From NCBI GenBank assembly GCA_934149515.1, contig CAKPFD010000006.1, positions 1-64,000 on the forward strand: 64,000 nucleotides of DNA, given 5' to 3'. Positions within the stretch are counted from its first letter, which is position 1, and each line of letters starts with the position of its first letter. The notes beneath the pieces are model-generated. The model did not search any database. It had not been told where the DNA came from and saw only the letters and a program-made list of their open reading frames with translations. This document shows, one piece after another, positions 1 to 8,800 of the stretch. The stretch is from an uncultured Bacilli bacterium. Lineage in GTDB: Bacteria > Bacillota_I > Bacilli_A > RF39 > UBA660. A program made the position numbers and the translations under genes.

Positions 1-413
1 GTTTCGCTTCCATCTGTATTTAATTCTGTTAAGTATAACTTGATATTTGAACCATCAATCTTTTTACTACCAGTTGTCACATCTTCTGCTGCTATTTCCC
101 AATTGACATTGGTTGTTCCTTGAATAGTTGTAGATAATGTAAAATCAAAGTATTCACCTTCTTTTAGACGTACCTTTCCAGTGGCATCGGTAGTTGGTAA
201 GGCTTTATCAATAGAGATAACATTACTACTTTCTTCATAACTCATTTTGATAACACCTGTTGTAATTGCATTTAATTTTTCACCTGTTCTTGTGTAAGAA
301 AAAGCTGCATAACTGACACCAACGACTGCTGCAAATAATGCGATAATTGTTACTGCTATGAATATTTTTTGTTTATTCGCTTTTATTTTTTTCATGATTT
401 GATCTATCTTCAT
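1..413 (-). CDS. Secreted surface protein with SipW-type signal peptide (TasA/CalY-like), 3' end outside window
   Basis: This is the first 137 codons of a gene that runs off the left edge. The start is an ATG preceded by AGGGAG at good spacing. A lysine-rich N-terminus and one hydrophobic segment (about residues 18-34) are followed by GVSYAAFSYTRTG and then an ITTGVIKMSYEE stretch. That arrangement resembles the SipW-cognate signal peptide of TasA, camelysin and similar proteins. Members of that family are exported, cut by the SipW-type signal peptidase and often form fibres or surface protein. No SipW gene is visible, so it may lie beyond the edge. The visible mature part looks like a beta-rich extracellular domain. 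The signal-peptide class is recognised by motif; the fibre role is inference. Confidence 0.6.
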   Translation of the reverse strand, partial: MKIDQIMKKIKANKQKIFIAVTIIALFAAVVGVSYAAFSYTRTGEKLNAITTGVIKMSYEESSNVISIDKALPTTDATGKVRLKEGEYFDFTLSTTIQGTTNVNWEIAAEDVTTGSKKIDGSNIKLYLTELNTDGSE

Positions 414-453
414 GTTTTATTACTCCCTTTCTAGTTTTTACATAATACTAAAC

Positions 454-473
454 ACAAGATAATATTATCTTGT
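454..473. promoter_or_regulatory. Perfect 20-bp palindrome upstream of the SipW-type protein
   Basis: ACAAGATAAT is followed immediately by its exact reverse complement, ATTATCTTGT, about 40 bases upstream of the start codon at 413. There is no T-run to make it a terminator. The position and perfect symmetry suit a dimeric regulator site. The regulator is unknown. Confidence 0.4.
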
Positions 474-512
474 TTATTCTACAATGATATTTCTATTGTC
501 TTAGATAAACTA

Positions 513-520
513 CCCCCCCC
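513..520. repeat. Isolated C8 homopolymer
   Basis: Eight consecutive C residues lie in an otherwise very AT-rich non-coding stretch, about 100 bases upstream of the SipW-type gene. A second C8 tract occurs at 5800. Homopolymers of this kind slip easily during replication. No function can be read from the sequence. Confidence 0.5.
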
Positions 521-721
521 AGGTTAATTTTGAGTTAATACTAATCAACTCATAGGGATTACTATTAATTGCAATTTTGGCTAGACAAGTTTTTATTATA
601 TTCTTCATACTCATCCCTACTTTCTTCTACCTTATGAATATATCATATCAAAAACAATAAAAATAAACAAGAAGCAAAAGTTACTGATAGTGTAAAAAGA
701 TTTTTGAAAATAAAAAAATGA

Positions 722-1006
722 AGCAATAAAAATTTTAATGATATTACTGATTTATTCAATATATTTAATTCATCATTTTATGTTTCATTTATGCTGCACA
801 CCAATAATTCCTTGAATAAAATTATTATTAAAACTTTAGAATTAGCTATTCCACAAATTGATAATTTGTTTCTAAATTTACAATATAGAAAAAATAATTT
901 CTATAAATTTAAAGCTAACAACAGAAGCTTTACAACTATATTTGGTGATATTGAATTCACAAGATATTACTATTCTGACAAAGACAAGAAAAATGGTTTC
1001 TACTAA
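722..1006 (+). pseudogene. Remnant of an ISLre2-family (UPF0236) transposase N-terminus
   Basis: An open frame of about 95 codons starts after a TGA, has no convincing ribosome site and ends in a stop after KKNGFY. The segment with TIFGDIEFTRYYYSDKD resembles the conserved N-terminal block of ISLre2/UPF0236 transposases (a T-x-x-G-D/E-I/V ... R-x-Y-Y pattern before the first LLDE-like block). Only about the first fifth of the usual protein of roughly 400-500 residues is present, and the catalytic part is missing. No terminal inverted repeats were found. The flanking AT-rich non-coding DNA (414-790 and 1007-1141) shows nothing else convincing. The identification is by motif only. Confidence 0.5.
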
Positions 1007-1141
1007 TACAAATTTAACTTCTAATAAAACTTCTTTTATTTTAAGTAATTACATTACAGCAATTATTTATCTAATAATATTTATAAAACATGAAATATGA
1101 AAAAAGCCAACGATTTCTCGCTAGCTTCATAAATTTAATTA

Positions 1142-1270
1142 TCACTTATTTGTGTCTACACACACCATTTGACAATCAACCATTCTTTTTAGAACATACC
1201 ATTTTATCAACAATCCAACTGATATGATCAATATATCAGCCACTGCATTAATGTTTTCCTTTGATTCCTT
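1142..1270 (-). pseudogene. Short orphan reading frame resembling the C-terminus of signal peptidase II (LspA)
   Basis: After the end of ddl, in a different frame, a stretch without a start codon reads NAVADILIISVGLLIKWY, then a basic tail and a TGA. It recalls the last membrane helix of LspA, which follows a conserved F-N-x-A-D motif. The match rests on about 20 residues only, so it may be chance. If real, it is debris of a deleted gene beside the transposase remnant. Confidence 0.22.
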
Positions 1271-2468
1271 TTAAACCTTTAACGCCACCTTCTGCAAAGC
1301 CTTCTAGAATATTACTTTCAAAAGAGTGTGTTTTATTTTGACGATGTTTATAATCTTTAATACCGATGTTAATCATATCATCTAATAATTCTGTATAATC
1401 TTTACCCATTGGATCCCATAAATAGAATGCTAAGCTTCCTGGAATGGAATTAATTTCATTAAGATATACTTTCTTAGCTTTTGTATCGATCAACATATCA
1501 ATTCTAGCATCTCCACTACTTCCTAAGGCTTTAAATGCTTTAACAGCTAACTCTTGTACTTCTTGTTCCATTTTCTTTGTTAAATCAGCTGGTATTTTAC
1601 GATTTGCAGAAGCCATTCCTTTTGATCCTTTTCTAGGAGCAGATTTTAAACCAAATTTTCCTTTGACTTTACTATTTCCTAAATATTTATCTTCATAAGT
1701 TAAGAATTGATGTGCTGCTAGAACTTCTTCAATCACACTTGTTTGTTGTTGCGTATAATTACCTAAAACAGAAATATTTACTTCCATTAAGTTTTGAACC
1801 ATTTCTTCTACAATGATCTTACTATCATATTGCATTGCTTCTTCTATTGCTTTTCCTAATTCCTCTTCGTTACTAGCAGTAGAAATACCAACACTACTTC
1901 CAGTTGTTGCAGGTTTTATAATAACTGGATAAGATAATTTTCCTACTTGTTGCATAATGGCTTCTTGATCTTGTTTGTAATCACTATCATAAAACCATGT
2001 ATAATTTGGTATTGGCAATTGATTAGCTTTAAAGATATCACGCATATAAACTTTATCTTGTCCTACGGCTGCTGCATATACATTTGGTCCAACATAAGGA
2101 ATACCAATAGTTTGTAAATATCCTTGTAAAGCACCATCTTCTACATTAGTACCATGCACAATTGGAAAGGCAATATCAATATCCGTAACAATCTTTTTAA
2201 ATAATCCTTTACTTTGTAAAACAAAGGCTCCATCTTTATAGTATAAAACAACATTCGTTGCATACTTCTTAATAAGATTCATATCTTGATAGCTTTCTAC
2301 ATCACGTAACATTGCTCCTGTATACCATTGTCTATCTTTTGTAATATAGATAGGAATAATTTCATATTTTTCCTGATCCATTTTATTCATTGCTTGAACA
2401 GCTGAAATAATGCTTACTTCATGTTCAACACTTTCTCCCCCAAAAATAACACCTACTTTAATTTTCAT
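1248..2468 (-). CDS. ddl: D-alanine--D-alanine ligase
   Basis: This ATP-grasp enzyme joins two D-alanines in the cytoplasm to make the dipeptide that MurF then adds to the peptidoglycan precursor. The N-terminal motif GGESVEHEVS is at about residues 10-19, the ATP-grasp loop IKPATTGSSVG at about 184-194, and the metal/substrate block NEINSIPGS at about 337-345. At 406 residues it is longer than typical Ddl (300-370). The extra length is a Lys/Gly-rich insertion at about 255-295 and a charged, glycine-rich C-terminal tail. The ATG at 2466-2468 was chosen because AGGAAGG lies 12 bases upstream; a GTG nine bases further out is too close to that site. It is the last gene of a cluster with murF and a hydrolase. 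The final motif differs from the common EVNTLPG form, but the context favours D-Ala-D-Ala. Confidence 0.9.
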   Translation of the reverse strand: MKIKVGVIFGGESVEHEVSIISAVQAMNKMDQEKYEIIPIYITKDRQWYTGAMLRDVESYQDMNLIKKYATNVVLYYKDGAFVLQSKGLFKKIVTDIDIAFPIVHGTNVEDGALQGYLQTIGIPYVGPNVYAAAVGQDKVYMRDIFKANQLPIPNYTWFYDSDYKQDQEAIMQQVGKLSYPVIIKPATTGSSVGISTASNEEELGKAIEEAMQYDSKIIVEEMVQNLMEVNISVLGNYTQQQTSVIEEVLAAHQFLTYEDKYLGNSKVKGKFGLKSAPRKGSKGMASANRKIPADLTKKMEQEVQELAVKAFKALGSSGDARIDMLIDTKAKKVYLNEINSIPGSLAFYLWDPMGKDYTELLDDMINIGIKDYKHRQNKTHSFESNILEGFAEGGVKGLKGIKGKH

Positions 2469-2485
2469 ATATAACACTATCCTTC

Positions 2486-4108
2486 CTATTTTTCATTATA
2501 AGTATCTGGTAAATCATTTTCAAATAAAGCATAGACTTGTTGTTTCCCACATAATCCTCGTATAAAGGTATAAGCATCTACGACATTATTATAGATAATG
2601 ACTTTATCCATATCATAGCCTTCTTTTATCAAGCCTTCTTTAATTGGTAATGTCTTTTTTTCTCCTATTAGGATGACATAATCTGCTTTAGAATATTTTG
2701 CAATTTGTTTACCAAATTTTTCATTTAATTCTTTTTCTTTGGCTCCTAATTCTATCATACCTGGTGTAACGATAACTTTTATTCCTGGCATCATTGCTAA
2801 TACTTTAACGGCATTTTCCGCTCCTACTGGATTAGAGTTATAAGCATCATCGATTTGATAAAAGCTTCCAAGACGTTTTAATTGTAATCTATGTTCTACT
2901 GGTTGAACAGTTCTTACTGCTTGTTGTAGTTGTGAAATAGAAATACCAAATTCTCTTCCTAAAGCAAGTGCTGCTAAAATATTATAAACGTTATGGTTAC
3001 CTAATAATTTTGTTTCAAATAAATATTTCTTTGGATCTCCTTTAAAGGTAACATTAAATTTAGTTCCCTCTCCGGTAACTTCAATATCGCTTGCATAAAT
3101 ATCTACATCAAGATGATCAATTCCAATCCATAAGATTTTACATTTATTTTGTAATTGATAACTTGTTTGTTTTGGGTCATCTTTATTTAAAACACCAACA
3201 CCATCTAATGGCAAAGATTCAATTAATTCAAATTTTGTCTTTTGAATCATCTCTTCACTACCAAATGTTTCAAGATGTGCTGTTCCAATTCTTGTTAAGA
3301 TACCATATTTAGGTTTAACAAAGTCACATAATTCTTTGATTTCTCCTTTGCGATAAGCTCCCATTTCAGCAATGAAAACATCATCGAATTTATCTAGATA
3401 TTGATTGACTGTCATCATTAAACCATAAGGTGTATTTAAATTCTTTGGTGTTGGTAATGTAACATATTTAACATTTAAAATATCTGCCAAAATATTTTTA
3501 CTACTAGTTTTTCCATAACTTCCAGTAATACCGATAACTTTTAAGTTAGTAAAGCTTTTTAGTTTTTGTTCTGCTTTATGATGATAATAATGGTAAACCA
3601 AACGTTCTACAGTATGTTTATTAATACAATTAGCTAGTAATAAAACAATACCATTAAAGTAACATAACATAGCATAAATGAACACTAAAAAGGAAGATAT
3701 CATTTCTTCTTGTGCATATAGAAAGAAGAAAAGAATTGGTAAAAAGTAAAGAATACAAATAGTAATTAGTAACCGTTTCACTCTTGCTGTAATAACTAAA
3801 GGTTTTTTGACTGGTTCTTTCTTTACTTTTTCATGATAAAGATAAGCATAACATAAATAAGTTAAGATTAAGAAAACGTTAAATATAGAAGAAAGTACTT
3901 TTTGCGTTGATAAGAAACTATCAGCTATTGCTACAATAATTAATAAAATTAACTCTGCTGTAAAAAAGTTTTCTTCATGATTCATATACCAACGAAAATA
4001 ACGATTGTTTTCATTATAAAGATTTTGTTGTAATAAATGTAAACTTTTCTTGGTCTTAAATGCTAATAAGATAGTAATAGTAAGTAATAATATAATTTTT
4101 ATAAACAT
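2486..4108 (-). CDS. murF: UDP-MurNAc-tripeptide--D-Ala-D-Ala ligase with N-terminal membrane domain
   Basis: MurF adds D-Ala-D-Ala to UDP-MurNAc-tripeptide, the last cytoplasmic step before MraY. The ATP-binding loop GSYGKTSSKN is at about residues 196-205, followed by typical Mur-ligase blocks (KNLNTPYG, AEMGAYRKGEI, GTAHLETFGS, DDAYNSNP). MurF is usually about 450 residues. This protein has 540 because about 165 N-terminal residues form roughly five predicted membrane helices, which would tether the ligase to the membrane near MraY. The start has GGAGGG at good spacing. It sits between the upstream hydrolase gene (3-base gap) and ddl, so all three are probably one transcript. Confidence 0.92.
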   Translation of the reverse strand: MFIKIILLLTITILLAFKTKKSLHLLQQNLYNENNRYFRWYMNHEENFFTAELILLIIVAIADSFLSTQKVLSSIFNVFLILTYLCYAYLYHEKVKKEPVKKPLVITARVKRLLITICILYFLPILFFFLYAQEEMISSFLVFIYAMLCYFNGIVLLLANCINKHTVERLVYHYYHHKAEQKLKSFTNLKVIGITGSYGKTSSKNILADILNVKYVTLPTPKNLNTPYGLMMTVNQYLDKFDDVFIAEMGAYRKGEIKELCDFVKPKYGILTRIGTAHLETFGSEEMIQKTKFELIESLPLDGVGVLNKDDPKQTSYQLQNKCKILWIGIDHLDVDIYASDIEVTGEGTKFNVTFKGDPKKYLFETKLLGNHNVYNILAALALGREFGISISQLQQAVRTVQPVEHRLQLKRLGSFYQIDDAYNSNPVGAENAVKVLAMMPGIKVIVTPGMIELGAKEKELNEKFGKQIAKYSKADYVILIGEKKTLPIKEGLIKEGYDMDKVIIYNNVVDAYTFIRGLCGKQQVYALFENDLPDTYNEK

Positions 4109-4111
4109 AAC

Positions 4112-4834
4112 TTATCCCTCCAAAAAACGAAATAAAATTTGTATCACTTGTGCTAGATTTTCTAAATAAGCATAATGGGTACCAGGAAGTACAATCAAAG
4201 CTCCATCTTTTAATAATTTTTCTAATAGTTTTGCTTCTTCGATTGGTGCTTCTGTATCCATCTGTCCCCAAATAAGTAAAGTTGGTACTTTGATGTTTTT
4301 AGCACAGTCACTTAAGTCTTCATTGACAGTATTGACTAAGGTTTGACGCATAATAGGACTTGCTGCTTTATAATCACGAGATCCAATATAGTTTTTAGCT
4401 TTTTCAGCTAAAGCATTCATACCTGGTAATTTTTTGATGGATTTTAGTATTTTTTCTTTTGGTGTTAAGCCTTGTTTGGTTCGAACACAAGGTGCCCCAA
4501 ATAAAACGACTTTACTAACGTCATAGCAAGAGGCATAACTAATTGCAATTCTTCCTCCAAAAGAGTGTCCAATGACTACGGGTTTTATAATGTGTAGTTT
4601 TTCTACTAATTCTCTTAGCATAGAAGTATAGTCTTGTATCGTCCAAGCTTTATCTGGTTCCTTACTTTCTCCAAATCCAGGAAAGTCAATGATCGTCACA
4701 CGATATTTACTAGAAAGTGGATCACCAAGTGGTGCCATCATGGCAATATTTTGACCCCAACCATGTAATAAAATCACATCTTCTCCCTTACCATACTGTA
4801 TGTAATGAACGGTTGTGTTGTGTACGTTTATCAA
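4112..4834 (-). CDS. Alpha/beta hydrolase next to murF and ddl
   Basis: This 240-residue single-domain alpha/beta hydrolase has the oxyanion region LLHGWGQN near residue 25, the nucleophile elbow GHSFGGR near residue 90, the acid in GQMDTEAP and the catalytic His in PGTHYAYLE. The family covers esterases, lipases and peptidases, so the substrate cannot be told. The start is a TTG: AGGAGG lies seven bases before it, whereas an ATG inside the same ribosome site is out of frame. The gene begins the hydrolase-murF-ddl cluster, which suggests a job in envelope or wall metabolism, but that is inference from context. Confidence 0.8.
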   Translation of the reverse strand: MINVHNTTVHYIQYGKGEDVILLHGWGQNIAMMAPLGDPLSSKYRVTIIDFPGFGESKEPDKAWTIQDYTSMLRELVEKLHIIKPVVIGHSFGGRIAISYASCYDVSKVVLFGAPCVRTKQGLTPKEKILKSIKKLPGMNALAEKAKNYIGSRDYKAASPIMRQTLVNTVNEDLSDCAKNIKVPTLLIWGQMDTEAPIEEAKLLEKLLKDGALIVLPGTHYAYLENLAQVIQILFRFLEG

Positions 4835-4871
4835 GATTCATCCTCCTTTTTATCAAGTATAGCATAAAAGC

Positions 4872-4903
4872 AAAAAAAGTGTTACAAACTGTACACTTTT
4901 TTA
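4872..4903 (-). terminator. Rho-independent terminator after the PgeF-like gene
   Basis: The arms 4873-4881 and 4894-4902 pair perfectly (AAAAAAGTG with CACTTTTTT) and carry T-runs on either side. It lies just after the stop at 4923 on the minus strand and upstream of the hydrolase cluster. Confidence 0.7.
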
Positions 4904-4922
4904 TAGAAATTGACAAAATATT

Positions 4923-5687
4923 TTATCGTTTTTTGTAAAAAACTCCAGCGTAATGTCTTCCTTTTTTAGTTGTATCACCATGATAAGCGGCAAAGTTAGA
5001 ATAGTAATTTGGATTGGTGATGGTATCGGCTGGATTGTATAAAATTTGATAAAAGTGATATGTCTTTAATTGTGCTTGAATTGCTTTTCTTAAATCGATA
5101 CGATATTTATTCCCTTCTTGTTGTATGGCAGAAGTTCTTTCCCAAAAGTCATGATCTTGAATAAATTTTGGATAAGAATTATACACCCAATTATCAGAAG
5201 CACAAGCACTAACATAAACAAAAATATTTTCTTCTTTACTATCATAATCTTCTTTTAGTGCTTCTAATGTCATTTGTGGTAATTTAGAATCGACAAAACT
5301 AGCAGAACAATGAGCAGTAGCACTCACTCCATTTTTTAAATCGGACATAATAACAACCGCACAATCTGCAACTGGGTAACCAACAACAACATTTGGTGTT
5401 TTATCTGTCACAATTAAAATATCTGCTGGTATTTCTAAATTCCAGCCATCTTTTTCCTGGGCGATCATTTCTTTGGATAACTCTTGGTGTGATCCATTTC
5501 TTTGCTGTGTTGGCATATAAAACTTATTTTCATCAAAGCCATAAAAAGCAGCAGCTTTCTTTCTATTTTCTAAAAATAAATGTTCACATTCTTCTTTCGT
5601 TAGTTCATATTCTTTCGTAAAAAAATCTTTTTCTGCATTCATATTACCAAATCGTTTACCAGTTTCAATGATCTGTAAATGTATCAT
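4923..5687 (-). CDS. PgeF/YfiH-like (Cu-oxidase_4, DUF152) family protein
   Basis: The 254-residue protein shows the pattern of the laccase-domain family: VTDKTP, then PVADCAVVIMSD, then a TAHCSAS segment that corresponds to the usual AHAGWRG block. The family binds metal through conserved His and Cys residues. Characterised members act on purine nucleosides or correct wrongly made cell-wall precursors (PgeF). Here the GWRG signature is replaced and the usual GPxIGxxxYEV block reads VYVSACASDNWVYN, so this is a divergent branch. It is probably monocistronic, between the polC terminator and its own. Family membership is moderately sure; activity is not. Confidence 0.6.
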   Translation of the reverse strand: MIHLQIIETGKRFGNMNAEKDFFTKEYELTKEECEHLFLENRKKAAAFYGFDENKFYMPTQQRNGSHQELSKEMIAQEKDGWNLEIPADILIVTDKTPNVVVGYPVADCAVVIMSDLKNGVSATAHCSASFVDSKLPQMTLEALKEDYDSKEENIFVYVSACASDNWVYNSYPKFIQDHDFWERTSAIQQEGNKYRIDLRKAIQAQLKTYHFYQILYNPADTITNPNYYSNFAAYHGDTTKKGRHYAGVFYKKR

Positions 5688-5739
5688 ATTAATTCCCCTT
5701 TTTAAAACTTATGAAGAGAAATTAAATACCATACATAAA

Positions 5740-5768
5740 AGTTGTCTAGCAAAACACACTAGACAACT
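5740..5768 (-). terminator. Rho-independent terminator between polC and the PgeF-like gene
   Basis: The 10-bp perfect stem AGTTGTCTAG (5740-5749) / CTAGACAACT (5759-5768) has a 9-base loop and is followed on the minus strand by TTTTATG. It lies about 115 bases after the polC stop. Confidence 0.75.
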
Positions 5769-5799
5769 AAATCGTTTTATTTATCTTTTAAATCACATT

Positions 5800-5813
5800 C
5801 CCCCCCCGGGGGG
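5800..5813. repeat. C8G6 block in the polC 3' region
   Basis: Eight C residues are followed directly by six G residues, which gives a 12-bp palindrome of pure G+C in an AT-rich intergenic region. It is the second C8 tract of the window. It is not part of a recognisable gene or terminator. Confidence 0.5.
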
Positions 5814-5885
5814 ATGAAACTGCTAATTATCACAAAATTCCAGCATTTTCCTACCGTGATTTTCACATTTTTCCAGAATATCATT

Positions 5886-8800
5886 CTAAAATAAACTCAA
5901 TTGGTTAGAATCTGGTAAATGGTTAATAATTCCCATCATGATCATTTTATCAATTAATGTCTTAGATACTTTGCCACGTTTTTGTAAATCTTCTTTACTA
6001 ATAAATGGTTGTTTATTACGTTCTTCAATAATCGTTTTTGCAACGGTATCACCAAGACCATCAATTGTTGAAAATGGTGGTATCAAAGCATTTTCTTTTT
6101 CATCATCAATGATAAAGCGTGTTGCATCACTTTTTTCAAGTGATATTGGACTGAAAGTAATACCTCTTGCTGTTGCTTCCATGGCTACATGTAAAGAATC
6201 AATAATATTAACCTCTTTATTCGTTGCTTCATATCCTTTTGATAATAAATCATCATATCTAGCACGAATGGCTTGATATCCTTTGATCATTGTTTCAATA
6301 TCAAAATCACTAACACGAATAGAAAAATAAGCAGCATAATAATTTTGTGGTTGATAAACTTTAAACCAAGCAATTCGAAGTGCACTCATAACATAGGCAC
6401 ACGCATGTGCTTTCGGAAACATGTATTTAATTTTATGACAAGATTCAATATACCACTCTGGAATAGATGCAGCTTCCATTTTTTCACGCCACATCTTCCA
6501 AGTTTCCGGATCTTTACTAGCTTTTCCTTTACGCACAAACTCCATTATTTTAAATGAGTCTTTGGGAGCCATTCCCCAGTTCATTAAATTAACCATAATA
6601 TCATCACGACATCCGATAACATCTTTAAAAGGAACGATATTATTTTTGATTAATTCACTAGCATTTCCAGCCCAGACATCAGTACCATGTGATAAACCTG
6701 ATATTTTAACAAGTTCTGCAAAGGTACTAGGTTTTGTTTCTACTAACATTTGAATAACAAAACGCGTACCAAGTTCTGGCAAGCCAAGTGTTCCTGTCGG
6801 ACATAATATGTCTTCTTCTTTAACGCCTAATGCTAAAGGAGAGGATAAGATAGAAAATATTTTTTTATCATCCATTGGTAATGTTGTAATATCAATTCCA
6901 GATAAATCTTGTAACATTCTTAATACGGTCGGATCATCATGACCTAGTATATCAAGTTTTAACACATCTTGATCAATAGCATGGTAGTCAAAGTGAGTCG
7001 TTCGCCATAAAGAAGTATTATCATCTGCTGGATATTGGAACGGTGTAAAATCAAAGACATCCATATAACCAGGAATAACAACAATACCACCAGGATGTTG
7101 ACCAGTGGTTCTTTTAACACCTGTACACCCCAAAGCAAGTCGTTCTATTTCAGCATTTCTCTTACCTTCAATACCATGTTCTTCAAAATAGCCTTTCACA
7201 AATCCAAAGGCTGTTTTTTCTGCTACCGTACCAATCGTACCAGCTCGATAAACATTATCAACACCAAACAATACTTTCGTATATTCATGTGCTTTCCATT
7301 GATATTCCCCAGAGAAGTTCAAATCAATATCTGGAACTTTATCAGCATTAAAACCAAGAAAAGTAGCAAATGGCATATCTTGTCCTTCTTTTCCTAAAGG
7401 TTGACCACACTTTGGACAAATTTTATCTGGTAAATCATATCCTGAAGAATAATCTTTTCCATAGACTTGCCCATCTTCACTAATAAATTCACTATATTTA
7501 CAATCTTTATTATGACATAAGTAATGTGCTGGTAATGGATTAACCTCTGTAATTCCCATCATTGTCGCGACAAAGCTAGAACCAACAGAACCACGTGATC
7601 CAACGATATAACCATCATCATTAGAATGTTTAACAAGTTTTTGAGCAATCAGATAAATAACATCAAAGCCTCCACCAATGACACCACCTAATTTCTTTGG
7701 TAATGTTTTTTCTATTTCTTCATCACTAATAGCACTCTCACTAAGTTTTAAATAGGAACGAATCTCATCCTTCACAGCATCAAAACCTTTTAACAATACT
7801 TCATGTAAACGATGAAATAATTCTTTCTTGAAAACATCTTCACTTACATTTTCTAACTTTAATTTTCCTTCTATCGCTTCATAAATACCATCACCATATA
7901 ATTCTTTACTAATACGTTCTTCAATATTAAAAGGAAGTGGATCACCATACCAATCACTTGCTCTTGTAAAGACAAGATCGGTAACGGTTTCAATACTATG
8001 ATCAATTTTTGGTGAAAATGGAATACCACCAGTATCGATAATCACTTCAATATCTTCCGTCATATCTAAAATTTTATTTGGGTTTTCTACGATGATTTCA
8101 TTTTGTAAATCTTTATCCAAGAAAAAGAAATCTTGAAACATTTCATTCGTTGTTCGAAAATGATTAGAAGGGATCTCCGTAATATTGTTTCTAGCAAGGG
8201 GATGTCTTCCTCCACCTGGTACTTTTTGATTAACTATGATTTCTCGATAGATTTTATCTTCTCTAGTTAGGTGATGAACATCTCCTGTTGCCACAATGAT
8301 CTTACCGGCTTCTTTGGTAGTTCGAATAATTTTCTCTAAATGGGCATAGAGTTCTTTTTCGTTTAAGAAATCACCAGTTTGAATCAAATGTTGATAACAT
8401 TCTGGTGGTTGGACTTCTACATAATCATAAAAGCGAATAATGTTAGATAGTTCTTCTTCTGATTTGCTTTTTGCTTGTTGAAACACTTCACTTTCATAGC
8501 AACCACTACCAATTAATAATCCTTCTCTATATTGGTTAACAACACTTCTTGGAATCCTTGGCATTTTATATAAATAGGTTGTATTGGCATAACTAATCAA
8601 TTTAAATAAGTTTTTAAGTCCCTTTTTATTTCGTGCCAAAATATTAATATGATGCGTATTACCATATTTATACATTTCATCTGTAGCAACAATTTGAGAA
8701 AGTTGTTCCATCGTTTCAATGTTACGATTATCTAATTTTTCTAACATTTTATATAATACTAACGCCGTTCCTTCCGCATCATAATCCCCACGATGGTGGG

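Noticed and set aside
5800..5884. A 35-codon frame after polC that reads through the C8G6 block (encoding Pro-Pro-Gly-Gly)
   Set aside because: It has no ribosome site and no recognisable protein features.
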